64,000 nucleotides of DNA from Stenotrophomonas_A sp035629025 (GTDB lineage Bacteria > Pseudomonadota > Gammaproteobacteria > Xanthomonadales > Xanthomonadaceae): NCBI GenBank assembly GCA_035629025.1, contig DASPIU010000047.1, positions 34,812 through 98,811 of the forward strand. Direction: 5' to 3'. Shown here one piece after another: positions 26,133 to 34,513 of the stretch; the first letter of the stretch is position 1; the number at the start of each line of letters is the position of its first letter. The position numbers and the translations under genes were made by a program. The notes beneath the pieces are model-generated. The model searched no databases, was not told the DNA's origin, and saw only the letters and a program-made list of their open reading frames with translations.

Positions 26133-26387
26133 TCAGGACTCGGCGGGCGGCTGTTCGCCGGCGGCCTTGCGCGCGGCAGCCAGGGTGCGCAGGCGGTGCA
26201 GCTCGACCGGGTCGACGATGTGACCGGCTTCCTCAACCTCGCCCATGCGCGAGAGGAACCAGCCGCGGGCCCAGGCCACCATGAGGACCAATGCGGCCAG
26301 CAGGCAGGCCACCAGCAGCCACATGTGCGGCGTACTGAATGCCAGGATCAGGGCGCCCAGCGCCAGGAGCAGAAACAACCAGTGCAT
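26133..26387 (-). CDS. Small inner-membrane protein
   Basis: An 84-residue protein with two hydrophobic segments, MHWLFLLLALGALILAF and HMWLLVACLLAALVLMVAWA, then a charged cytoplasmic tail (SRMGEVEEAGHIVDPVELHR, KAAGEQPPAES). The ATG at 26387 is preceded by a good GGGGAGA site; a longer frame exists but lacks one. Between cls and pdxJ on the same strand. I do not recognise a named family, and function is unknown. Confidence 0.75.
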   Translation of the reverse strand: MHWLFLLLALGALILAFSTPHMWLLVACLLAALVLMVAWARGWFLSRMGEVEEAGHIVDPVELHRLRTLAAARKAAGEQPPAES

Positions 26388-26434
26388 GACAGTCTCCCCA
26401 GAGGTCGGCGCAGTGTAGCGCCGGCAATGGGGAC

Positions 26435-26446
26435 GTTCCACGTGGT
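26435..26446. promoter_or_regulatory. Degenerate parS-like half palindrome
   Basis: GTTCCACGTGGTCG matches the left and centre of the parS palindrome but loses the right end (GTC for AAC). It lies between cls and the small membrane protein gene. Probably chance or a weak ParB contact. Confidence 0.25.
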
Positions 26447-26451
26447 CGCGG

Positions 26452-27912
26452 CTACAGCAGCGGCGAGGTCAGGCGGGCCACGGCCTCGGGCAGGCGCGAG
26501 CGCCAAAGGGGGCGGTGGCGGTTGAAACGGACCTCGCGCGCGCCGGCCATTTCCCGCGACAGGAACGCTGCCAGCTCGCCGGCGAGCTGGCGGTCGCGGA
26601 ACAGCATCGACAACTCGAAGTTCAGGCGGAAGCTGCGGTTGTCGAAGTTGGCGCTGCCGACAATGCACAGGTCGTCATCGACCAGGAACGCCTTGGTGTG
26701 CAGCATGCGTGGCCCGTACTCGAAGATGCGCACGCCGGCTTCCAGCAGTTCGTCGAAGTACGAGCGCGCCGCCCAGGTCACCAGCCGCGAGTCGCTCATG
26801 GTCGGCACCAGCAAGCGCGTATCCAGGCCGCCGAGCGCCGCCGACGTGAGTGCCATGCGCGCCGCTTCGCCCGGCACGAAGTACGGCGTCACCAGCCACA
26901 CCCGTTGCCGCGCCTCGTGGATGGCGGCCACATGCAGGCGGTGGATGGTTTCCCAGGAAGAGTCCGGTCCGGACAGCAGCACTTGCGCGTCGATGCGGCC
27001 ATCGGCGCGGCCGGGCATGTCCTTCGGCCACAGGTTCTGTCCCTCGAACGCGGGACGGCCCTGGCCGGTGGCATAGATCCAGTCCTCGACGAACACCAGC
27101 TGCAGGTTGCGCACCACCTGGCCCTCGATGCGCATGTGCAGGTCGCGATAGGCCGTGCGGTCCAGCCGCTCATCTTCCTCGTCGGTGATGTTGATGCCAC
27201 CGGTGAAAGCGACGCGGCCATCGATCACTACCAGCTTGCGGTGCGTGCGCATGTTGACCCACGGGCGCTTGAACGGCTTGAGCAGCTGCGTGGGATGGAA
27301 CCACACTGCCTCACCGCCGGCGTCCAGCAACGGGCGCAGGAAACGGCGGCGCACCCGCGACGACCCGACCGCATCCAGCAGCAGGCGTACCTTCACCCCG
27401 GCGCGCGCGCGCTCGACCAGCGCATCGCGCAGCGCGGTGCCGCTGCGGTCGGGGTTGAAGATGTAGTACTCCAGATGCACGTGGTCCCGGGACGCGGCCA
27501 CCGCCGCCAGGATCGCGTCATAGGTCGTGCCGCCATCGATCAGCCAATCGACCGACGTGGCCGAACCCGGCGGCATGCCGCAGGTGGCCTGCGCGATCTT
27601 GGCCAGCTCGTCGCAGTCGCTGTCCGGCGGGCACACGCTGCTGTAGTGCTCCATGCCCGAGCGCGCGCGACCGCGGCGCAGGCGCTGGCGCTTCACCTTC
27701 TGCGGGCCCAGCAGGTAATAGATCAGCAGGCCCAGGTAGGGCAGCGCGGCCAGTGACAGGACCCAGCTCAGCGTCGCCGCCGGTTCGCGCTTCTGCAGCA
27801 CGATCCAGGCCACGATCCACAACAAATAGGCGAAGTAGCCGGCGGTGAGGTAGGCCGACAGGTGGGGAATGGCGACGATCCAGTCCCAGGCGGCGGTCAG
27901 GGTGGCGAGCAT
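26452..27912 (-). CDS. cls: Cardiolipin synthase
   Basis: A 486-residue ClsA-like enzyme that joins two phosphatidylglycerols into cardiolipin and glycerol. Two N-terminal helices (residues 15-40 and 48-70) anchor it in the inner membrane. Two phospholipase-D HKD motifs are intact: MRTHRKLVVIDGRVAFTGG near residue 220 and MLHTKAFLVDDDLCIVGSA near 400. Length matches ClsA. A cysteine-bearing segment (CPPDSDCDELAKIAQATC) near residue 94 is common in this subgroup. Confidence 0.93.
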   Translation of the reverse strand: MLATLTAAWDWIVAIPHLSAYLTAGYFAYLLWIVAWIVLQKREPAATLSWVLSLAALPYLGLLIYYLLGPQKVKRQRLRRGRARSGMEHYSSVCPPDSDCDELAKIAQATCGMPPGSATSVDWLIDGGTTYDAILAAVAASRDHVHLEYYIFNPDRSGTALRDALVERARAGVKVRLLLDAVGSSRVRRRFLRPLLDAGGEAVWFHPTQLLKPFKRPWVNMRTHRKLVVIDGRVAFTGGINITDEEDERLDRTAYRDLHMRIEGQVVRNLQLVFVEDWIYATGQGRPAFEGQNLWPKDMPGRADGRIDAQVLLSGPDSSWETIHRLHVAAIHEARQRVWLVTPYFVPGEAARMALTSAALGGLDTRLLVPTMSDSRLVTWAARSYFDELLEAGVRIFEYGPRMLHTKAFLVDDDLCIVGSANFDNRSFRLNFELSMLFRDRQLAGELAAFLSREMAGAREVRFNRHRPLWRSRLPEAVARLTSPLL

Positions 27913-28048
27913 CGGCCGATTCTAAGGCCGGCCCGGCATGGCGTCGTGGGTGGTCGTGGCCGCGATGGATGCACAAACACGCACGACAACCGCCGGGCAG
28001 GCCACTAGGCTGGCGGAGCCCGCATCGCAGCGCCTGGAATCCCGAGGC

Positions 28049-28732
28049 ATGACTGACATCCTCTTGATCGAAGACGACGACCGCCTCGGAAGCCTGATCG
28101 CCGACTACCTTGCCGCGCACGGCTTCCGGCCCGCCATAGAACCCGACGGTCTGCGTGCCGCTGATGCCATCCTCGCCGCCCAGCCGGACGTGGTGTTGCT
28201 CGACATCAACCTGCCCGGCCGCAGCGGCTTTGACGTCTGCCGCGCCGTGCGCGCGCAGTACGGCGGCCTGATCTGCATGCTCACCGCGCATGACGAGGAT
28301 GTCGACCAGATCCTTGGCCTGGAGCTGGGCGCGGACGACTATGTGGCCAAGCCGGTCGAGCCGCGCGTGTTGCTGGCGCGGTTGCGCGCGTTGCTGCGCC
28401 GGCGTGCGCAACCCTCGCCGCAGACGCTGGCCTTCGGTTCCCTGCGCATCGACCTGGGCGCGCGCGAAGTCACCCTTGAAGGCAGTCGCGTTGGCCTGAC
28501 GACAGCGGAGTTCGACCTGCTCGTGCTGCTGGCACGTCACGCGGGCGAGATCGTGGGGCGCGATACGCTGCTGCGTGCGCTGCGCGGCATCGACTTCGAT
28601 GGACTGGACCGCTCCATTGACGCGCGCGTGTCGCGACTGCGGCGCAAGCTGGGCGACGGCGGGCCCGAATCACAGCGGATCAAGACCGTGCGCAACCGCG
28701 GCTACCTCTTCAGCCGCCACTGCTGGAACTGA
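28049..28732 (+). CDS. OmpR-family response regulator, RstA-like
   Basis: A 227-residue DNA-binding response regulator. Receiver domain residues 1-115: acidic pocket LLIEDDDRLG, phosphoacceptor Asp in VVLLDINLPGRSGFD near residue 52, and Lys in DYVAKPVEPRVLL near 102. C-terminal winged helix: LTTAEFDLLVLLARHAGEIV and RSIDARVSRLRRKLGD. Start ATG 28049 is chosen because the receiver begins there. The stop overlaps the kinase ATG by one base (TGATG), giving coupled translation. Confidence 0.92.
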   Translation: MTDILLIEDDDRLGSLIADYLAAHGFRPAIEPDGLRAADAILAAQPDVVLLDINLPGRSGFDVCRAVRAQYGGLICMLTAHDEDVDQILGLELGADDYVAKPVEPRVLLARLRALLRRRAQPSPQTLAFGSLRIDLGAREVTLEGSRVGLTTAEFDLLVLLARHAGEIVGRDTLLRALRGIDFDGLDRSIDARVSRLRRKLGDGGPESQRIKTVRNRGYLFSRHCWN

Positions 28733-30428
28733 TGCGCCTCGCTTCGGCGGCCTGGGCCCGGGGCCTGTGGGCGGTTTTCAGCCGCTACTACCTGGGCGCG
28801 GCAGCCGTCGTGCTGGGGCTGACGCTGCTGGTGTTCAATGGCGTCAGTTTCCTGCTCGACCACGGTACGCGCCGCTACACCGAGGCGCAGCTGCGCGGCA
28901 CCTTTCATCTGGTCGAACATCGCCTGCAGGACCAGCCAGTCAGGCGCTGGCCCGAACAGCTCGAACGCGTGCGCGAGCCCTTTGCCTATCCGGTGCGGCT
29001 GGCCCCGCTCGACACCGCCACGCGCCAGCTGACCGCGCGCGAAGCGCGCCGCTTGCGCGCCGGCCAGGTCGTGCTGCCGCATCGTTCGCCGGATTTTGCC
29101 TACAAGCGTGTGGGCGGCAGTGACCAGGTACTGGTGCTGGGCAGCCTGGAAGACGTGACCCCGCACCCGACCGCGCAAGGCCAGCTCGACGAGATCTATC
29201 TGTCCGCGCAACTGGCGGGCACGCTGGCGCTGATCCGCCAGCGCTATGCCTCACTGCCCGTAGCCGAGTGGCCGCGCCTCACCGAACACCTCGGCCTGGA
29301 ATTCGCCTATCCGCTGCGGCTGCTCGAGCGCGGCCAGGCCGCGGCCGAGCTCGACCCGGCCCGGCGCCAGCGCATGGAGGCCGGCCAGCTCGTCGTGCAG
29401 GAGCGCGACGACGGCCACTACATCTATGGCACCTTGCCCGGCGGCGCGCAGGTCGTGCGCCTGGGTGCGCTGGATGACCTGCGCATCTGGGGCGTGCCGG
29501 TGGGCAGCATCGGCCTGCTCACTACCTTGGCGATGACCAGCCTGGTCCTGTCCGGCATCGCCTGCCCCTGTTCGTCGCGATCCGCCGTGTCTGGCGCGAC
29601 CTGCATGACCTGCGTGCGATTGCCGAGCGCCTGAGCGCCGGCGACCTGCAGGCGCGCGTTCCGGCCGGGCGCGTCACCACCCGTCTGGTGCGGCCGCTGG
29701 GCCAGGCGCTGGACCACATGGCCGCGCACAACCAGCGCCTGATCGAAGGCCAGCGCATCCTCACCACCGCCGTCTCGCACGAAATCCGCACCCCGCTGGC
29801 GCGGATGCACTTTGCCCTGGAGATGCTGCCGCGCCTCGCCGGCAAGGACCAGGCGTTGCTCGATGGGCTCGGCAGCGATGTCGCGCGCCTGGAGCAGATC
29901 ACCCGCGCCGGCCTGTCCTACGCGCGCCTGGGCTGGCAGCCGACGTCGACGCGCCAGGCGGTCCCCCTGCGCGAGTTGTTCGCGGCCGTGGTCGAACAGG
30001 CCGCGCCCCCGCCGCACATCGCGCTCGAGGCCACGCATGATCCCGGGCTGGTCCTGCACGGCGATCGCGACGCACTGTTGCTTGCCCTGGGGAACCTGCT
30101 CGCCAATGCCTTCCGTCATGCGCGCGCACGCGTGCACCTGCTTGCGCATCTCGAAGACGAGGGGATTGCCTTGTGCGTGGATGACGATGGCCCCGGGGTT
30201 CCGCCCGAGCGGCGCCACGACATGTTCCTGCCCTTCCGCCGCCACAGCGACGATGACAGCGGCCTCGGACTGGGCCTGGCCCTGGTGCGCGTGGTCGCCG
30301 ACCGCCACGGCGCGAGCAGCGAGTTGTTGACGTCCCCCTGGGGCGGCGCGCGCGCGCGCCTGCACTTTCCGCTGGCGTCGGAGGAGGGTTCGTCAAATAT
30401 CGTTACAGATCGTGACATAGGCACGTAA
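28732..30428 (+). pseudogene. Sensor histidine kinase, RstB-like, frameshifted
   Basis: Partner kinase of the preceding regulator, interrupted by one missing base near 29560. From the ATG the frame gives an N-terminal helix (YYLGAAAVVLGLTLLVFNG), a periplasmic sensor of about 220 residues and the start of the second helix, then runs to a stop at 29634. One frame over, from about 29562, coding resumes with LPLFVAIRRVWRDLHDLRAI, the H-box AVSHEIRTPLARMHFALEML and G-box DDGPGVPPER and GLGLGLALVRVVAD, ending at 30428. Adding one C (GCCTG to GCCCTG at 29560-29564) would restore a kinase of about 565 residues. It could be a recent mutation or an assembly error. Confidence 0.85.
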
Positions 30429-30577
30429 TGAAGATGCGGACCGCGTACCGATCGCGGCCGCGGTGGACTCGAAGATGGAGGCGACTTCCTCCTGGTAGCT
30501 TCGATGCGCCTGCCACCCTCACGACTTATGTTTCGTCCGGCCCCTGCTCGACCCGCAGCCTTGTTGTCGGAGGCAAC

Positions 30578-32500
30578 GTGAGTGCCATTGCCGGCTTCTG
30601 GGAAGCCGGTGATGCCGCCGACAGCGCGCAACCGCAGGCATGCATCGATGCCCTGCTTGACGCCTTGCGGCACCGTGGCCATCACCGCACAAGCTGGACC
30701 GGGACGTGCGGCACCTGGGCGCTGGGTCAATGCAACCTTGAACCCAAGCCGGCACTGCGGGCTTGCGGCGAGCGCCAGGAGCGCTTCGTGCTCGCCTTTG
30801 CCGGGAGTCTGCGCGGGCGCGACTATCTGCATCGCGAACTGGCGGCCAACGGCGCCGGCCTGCCCGCAGAGGTGGATGACGAGCGGCTGATGCTGCAAGG
30901 CATCAGCCGCTGGGGTCTACAACGCATGTTGGCGCGCTGCGAGGGCGCCTTCGCACTGGCGCTGTGGGACCGGCGTTCGCAGCGCCTGACCCTGGCCGTG
31001 GATCGCTTCGGCCAACGCCCGCTGTACTACGGCTGGTGTGGCAAGGCCTTGGTCTTCGCCTCCGAGCCCAAGGCATTGCGCGCGCACCCCGGCTTCGAGG
31101 ACCGCATCGATACCGGCGCCCTGGCGCAGCTGCTGCGCCTGGACTACATCCCCGCGCCACGGACGATCCACCAGGGCATTGCCAAGCTCGGCCCCGGCCA
31201 ATGGGTCAGCCTGGACCTGCAGGCATTGCTCGCCGGCCCCACGGCGCAACCGCCGCCTGCCGTCGCCTATTGGCATCCCGAGAGCCTGATGACCGAGGCG
31301 GTAGCGGCGCGGGATGGCCAGCGGCCGCTGCAGGCATGGCTGGACGCCGTCGAAGCCGCGCTGGCCAACGCCGTGGCGCGTGGCGGCGAGCAGGCGCGCC
31401 CGACCCTGCTGCTGTCCGGCGGCGTGGACTCCTCGTTGCTGGCTGCACTGATGCAGCGCGACAGCGCCGAGCCGCTGGATGCCATCACCATCACCTTCCC
31501 CTCTCCGCGCCATGACGAAGGCCACTGGGCGGTGGCGGTCGCACGCCACTTGCGGGTTCGTCACCACGTATTGCGGATGGATGGCCGCGTGGCCGCCGAA
31601 CTGGTCCCCAAGCTGCCGCAGGTGTGGTGCGAACCCTTCGCCGATCCCTCGCAACTGCCGACCCTGCTGGCCTGCCGCATGGCCGCTGGCTGGGCCCGGC
31701 GCATCCACACTGGCGATGGCGCCGATGAACTGTTCTTTGGCCACGGTGCCTATGCCCGCGCCTTGCGCAACCACCGCCTTGCCACGGGGCTGCCCGCCCC
31801 GCTGCGCTGGCTGCTCGAGCGCCTGCCCGGCGCCGCACCCGAAGCGGCCCGACTCGGTGGCTGGGCCGCGCTGCGCGAGGTGCTGGCGACTGGCGGACTG
31901 GAGGCAAGCTACCTGCGCCGCATCTCGCGCTGGCGCGAACCGGGGCGCGCACTGCGCGGTGCCGCCGAAGCGCCGCTCGCGCTGCTGGATCGTGCAGAGG
32001 CGGCGCCTTCCCCCCTGGCCGATGCCGATCGCATCCAGCTGTTCGACCTGTCGCTGGACCTGCCCTTTGGCGTACTGACCAAGCTCGACCGCGCCGCTGG
32101 ATCGCGCGGTCTCGATGTCAGCTGTCCCTTCCTCGACCTGGAAGTGGCGCACCTGGGCTGGTCGCTGCCGCTGCCGCTCAAGTTCTGCCATGGGCAGCAG
32201 AAATACCTGCTCCGGCAACTGCTCACCCGGCATCTGCCGCCGGAACTGGTATGGCGGCGCAAGCAGGGCTTCGGACCACCGATCGCCGACTGGATGAGCG
32301 GCCACCTGCGCGAATGGGCACACGCGTTGCTGGACCCGGTGCGGCTGCGCGAACAAGGGCTGTTCGATGTCGAGCTCATCGGACGCATGTGGCGCGAGTT
32401 CCTGGGCGGCCGGCGCAAGTGGCACACCCATCTGTGGAATGTGCTGATGTTCCAGGCCTGGCATGCACACTGGCGCGAGGCGCGGCCGCCTGCGCTTTGA
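30578..32500 (+). CDS. AsnB-like ATP-dependent synthetase with degenerate glutaminase domain
   Basis: A 640-residue asparagine-synthetase-family protein. GTG 30578 is chosen because GGAGG (30569-30573) sits just before it and family homology begins at SAIAGFWEAG. The N-terminal class II amidotransferase fold is recognisable (DRFGQRPLYYG, SEPKALRAHPGF), but the catalytic Cys is Ser (MSAIAG for MCGIAG) and the glutamine-binding NGE is AGS in VLAFAGSLRG. The synthetase domain is intact: LLLSGGVDSSLLAALM (pyrophosphate loop), HTGDGADELFFGH, and KLDRAAGSRGLDVSCPFLD. It may therefore use ammonia or an internal amine, as beta-lactam synthetase and lasso-peptide cyclase do. The product is unknown. 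Confidence 0.82.
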   Translation: MSAIAGFWEAGDAADSAQPQACIDALLDALRHRGHHRTSWTGTCGTWALGQCNLEPKPALRACGERQERFVLAFAGSLRGRDYLHRELAANGAGLPAEVDDERLMLQGISRWGLQRMLARCEGAFALALWDRRSQRLTLAVDRFGQRPLYYGWCGKALVFASEPKALRAHPGFEDRIDTGALAQLLRLDYIPAPRTIHQGIAKLGPGQWVSLDLQALLAGPTAQPPPAVAYWHPESLMTEAVAARDGQRPLQAWLDAVEAALANAVARGGEQARPTLLLSGGVDSSLLAALMQRDSAEPLDAITITFPSPRHDEGHWAVAVARHLRVRHHVLRMDGRVAAELVPKLPQVWCEPFADPSQLPTLLACRMAAGWARRIHTGDGADELFFGHGAYARALRNHRLATGLPAPLRWLLERLPGAAPEAARLGGWAALREVLATGGLEASYLRRISRWREPGRALRGAAEAPLALLDRAEAAPSPLADADRIQLFDLSLDLPFGVLTKLDRAAGSRGLDVSCPFLDLEVAHLGWSLPLPLKFCHGQQKYLLRQLLTRHLPPELVWRRKQGFGPPIADWMSGHLREWAHALLDPVRLREQGLFDVELIGRMWREFLGGRRKWHTHLWNVLMFQAWHAHWREARPPAL

Positions 32501-32589
32501 CCGGCGCACCCTCGGGGAACGCCGCGATTGGATTCAGTGAACTGAACCCAATCGCCAGCGTTGAGACGCACGCGCGCTAGCCTGCGCGC

Positions 32590-33687
32590 ATGACGCAGGC
32601 GATCAAAGGCCGCGGCTCGCGCATCCATCTCGCCGGCCGCTTCGAGGTCACCACCCAGGAGGCGGTGGACGATGGCTGGTGCACCGACGAAAGCGAAGAG
32701 TTCGCCGCGCCCTCGCTGCGCACCACGGTGACCGAAGAGACCGCGCGCAGCATCATCACCCGCAACCAGTCGCCGGACATTTCCTTTACCCAGTCGGCCA
32801 ATCCCTATCGCGGCTGCGAGCATGGCTGCAGCTACTGTTTCGCGCGGCCCAGCCACGCCTACCTCAATCTGTCGCCGGGGCTGGATTTTGAAACCCGCCT
32901 GTTCGCCAAGACCAATGCGCCGGAGCTGCTGCGCCGTGAACTGTCGCGACCCGGCTACGTGCCCAGCCCGATCGCGCTGGGCATCAACACCGACGCCTAC
33001 CAGCCGATCGAACGCAAACTGCAACTCACCCGCCGCATGATCGAAGTGCTGTGGGAAACCCGCCACCCCTTCACCCTGATCACCAAGAATGCGCTGATCG
33101 AGCGCGACTTGGACCTGCTGCAACCGCTGGCGCAGGAGCGGCTGGTCAGCGTGTATTTTTCCGTGACCACGCTGGACCCGCATCTGTCTGCCCGGCTGGA
33201 GCCGCGCGCCGCCGCGCCGCATGCACGCTTGCGCGCAATGGCCCGCCTGCACGCGGCTGGCGTGCCGGTAGGGGTGATGGCGGCGCCGGTGATTCCGTGG
33301 ATCAACGACCACGAACTGGAAGCGATCCTGCAAGCGGCCGCCGATGCCGGGGCCGGCTCGGCGGGCTACACCTTGCTGCGCCTGCCGCATGAAGTGGCGC
33401 CGCTGTTCCGCGACTGGCTGCAGGCGCATTACCCGGATCGCGCGGCGCATGTGATGAGTACCATCCAGCAGCTGCGTGGTGGCAAGGATTACGACAGCCG
33501 CTTCGGCCAGCGTTTCAGCGGCCAGGGTGTCTACGCGGATCTGCTTGCGCGCCGTTTCCAGCTGGCCTTGCGCCGTGCCGGCTTCCACCAGCGCGGCGGC
33601 GAACCGGCCCTGGACCTCACCCGCTTCCGTCGTCCGCCACCCCCCGCGCCCGCGCGCGCCGCTTCGGCGCAGGGCGAACTGTTCTGA
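32590..33687 (+). CDS. PA0069-family radical SAM protein
   Basis: A 365-residue radical SAM enzyme of the PA0069/SplB-like family. The [4Fe-4S] cluster motif is YRGCEHGCSYCFARPSHAY (CxxxCxxC) near residue 76, followed by LGINTDAYQPIERKLQLTR and TLITKNALIERDLDLL, which are typical of this group. The tail is Pro/Ala-rich and ends in GELF. The members' reaction is not established as far as I know. It lies 89 bases after the AsnB-like gene on the same strand, so cotranscription is possible but the family is usually found alone. Confidence 0.9.
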   Translation: MTQAIKGRGSRIHLAGRFEVTTQEAVDDGWCTDESEEFAAPSLRTTVTEETARSIITRNQSPDISFTQSANPYRGCEHGCSYCFARPSHAYLNLSPGLDFETRLFAKTNAPELLRRELSRPGYVPSPIALGINTDAYQPIERKLQLTRRMIEVLWETRHPFTLITKNALIERDLDLLQPLAQERLVSVYFSVTTLDPHLSARLEPRAAAPHARLRAMARLHAAGVPVGVMAAPVIPWINDHELEAILQAAADAGAGSAGYTLLRLPHEVAPLFRDWLQAHYPDRAAHVMSTIQQLRGGKDYDSRFGQRFSGQGVYADLLARRFQLALRRAGFHQRGGEPALDLTRFRRPPPPAPARAASAQGELF

Positions 33688-33702
33688 GCAACGTGTGGCG
33701 CC

Positions 33703-34392
33703 CTAGGCGCCGTAGAGTGCTTGCGCCGGCTGGAACAGAATCCAGCTGGTGGCAATGAACTTGTCGCCACCCTGCGGACGGTTGCCGCGATGGGTATGGG
33801 TAAACGCCGTGGGTGCGATCAATAGACTGCCCGTGCGCGGCTGCACCTTGCGCTGCTGGTACAGGAATTCGGTTTCGCCCTCGGCAAAGCCGTCGTTGAG
33901 GTAGAGCGTCCACAGCACGTGCCGGTGCAGGGTCTCGGCGCTGGCGTCCTGCGGATACAGCTCGCAATGCCAATAGGGATAGCCACCTTCCCCGGCGTTG
34001 TACCACTGCAGGTTGACCGCGCCGGGGCGCAGGCAGGTGCGTGCCAGTTCGATCAATGCCGCGTCGCCCATATCCTGCAGGTCGTTGGCATCCAGCCGTT
34101 TCGGCTGCCCGTCCGGCCCTTGCACCTGCAGCATCAACGGCGCCAGCAGCGCGTGTGGGTATTGCCGCAGGTAGCGCAGCAGGCCGCCGAGCACCGCCTG
34201 TTGAATCCGGCCCTCCACCTGCGCCCACTCCGCCAGGCCACTGATGCGCAGGTCGCGGCTGCGCTTGAGCTCGGGAAACACGCCGCCGCCGACACGGCCG
34301 GCCGTCAGCTGCTCGCTGCCGCGCAGGCGCTGCACGATGGCCTGACAATCGGCGGCTGGCAGCGCGTCGGGATAGACCTCGATGAAATCCAC
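33703..34392 (-). CDS. 2-oxoglutarate/Fe(II) oxygenase-family protein
   Basis: A 229-residue dioxygenase of the prolyl-4-hydroxylase-like group. Metal-ligand candidates: WHCELYPQDA (H-x-E) near residue 145 and FTHTHRGNRPQGGDKFIATSW near 205, whose Lys/Arg and Ser would bind 2-oxoglutarate; LWTLYLNDGFAEGETEFLYQ is the intervening strand pair. I prefer GTG 34392 (MDFIEVYPDALPA); a GTG at 34440 would add 16 residues resembling non-coding sequence. Substrate unknown. Convergent with the radical SAM gene, 15 bases apart. Confidence 0.75.
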   Translation of the reverse strand: MDFIEVYPDALPAADCQAIVQRLRGSEQLTAGRVGGGVFPELKRSRDLRISGLAEWAQVEGRIQQAVLGGLLRYLRQYPHALLAPLMLQVQGPDGQPKRLDANDLQDMGDAALIELARTCLRPGAVNLQWYNAGEGGYPYWHCELYPQDASAETLHRHVLWTLYLNDGFAEGETEFLYQQRKVQPRTGSLLIAPTAFTHTHRGNRPQGGDKFIATSWILFQPAQALYGA

Positions 34393-34466
34393 GGCTGAGT
34401 CCGGTTCGGTCCTGGCCGCAAGATAGCAACCTTGCGCCACGCGCGCAGCGGCGGGGCACGCAAAAA

Positions 34467-34493
34467 GAAAGCCCCGCCGGAGCGGGGCTTTCG
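34467..34493 (-). terminator. Rho-independent terminator after fadL
   Basis: Stem AAAGCCCCGC / GCGGGGCTTT (34470-34493 region), followed on the minus strand by CTTTTTG. It lies about 20 bases past the fadL stop. Confidence 0.85.
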
Positions 34494-34513
34494 GTACTGC
34501 GTTGCAGCTGCGA

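Noticed and set aside
26435..26446. A fourth parS site near cls.
   Set aside because: The right half of the palindrome is lost (GTC for AAC), so it is listed only as a weak half site.
29540..29640. Programmed ribosomal frameshift to join the two kinase halves.
   Set aside because: No slippery heptamer or downstream structure is evident; a plain one-base loss explains the break.
30504..30581. A 25-codon open frame just before the AsnB-like gene, considered as a lasso-peptide precursor or leader.
   Set aside because: No precursor-like Thr-core pattern, no protease or leader-recognition gene nearby, and no own ribosome site.
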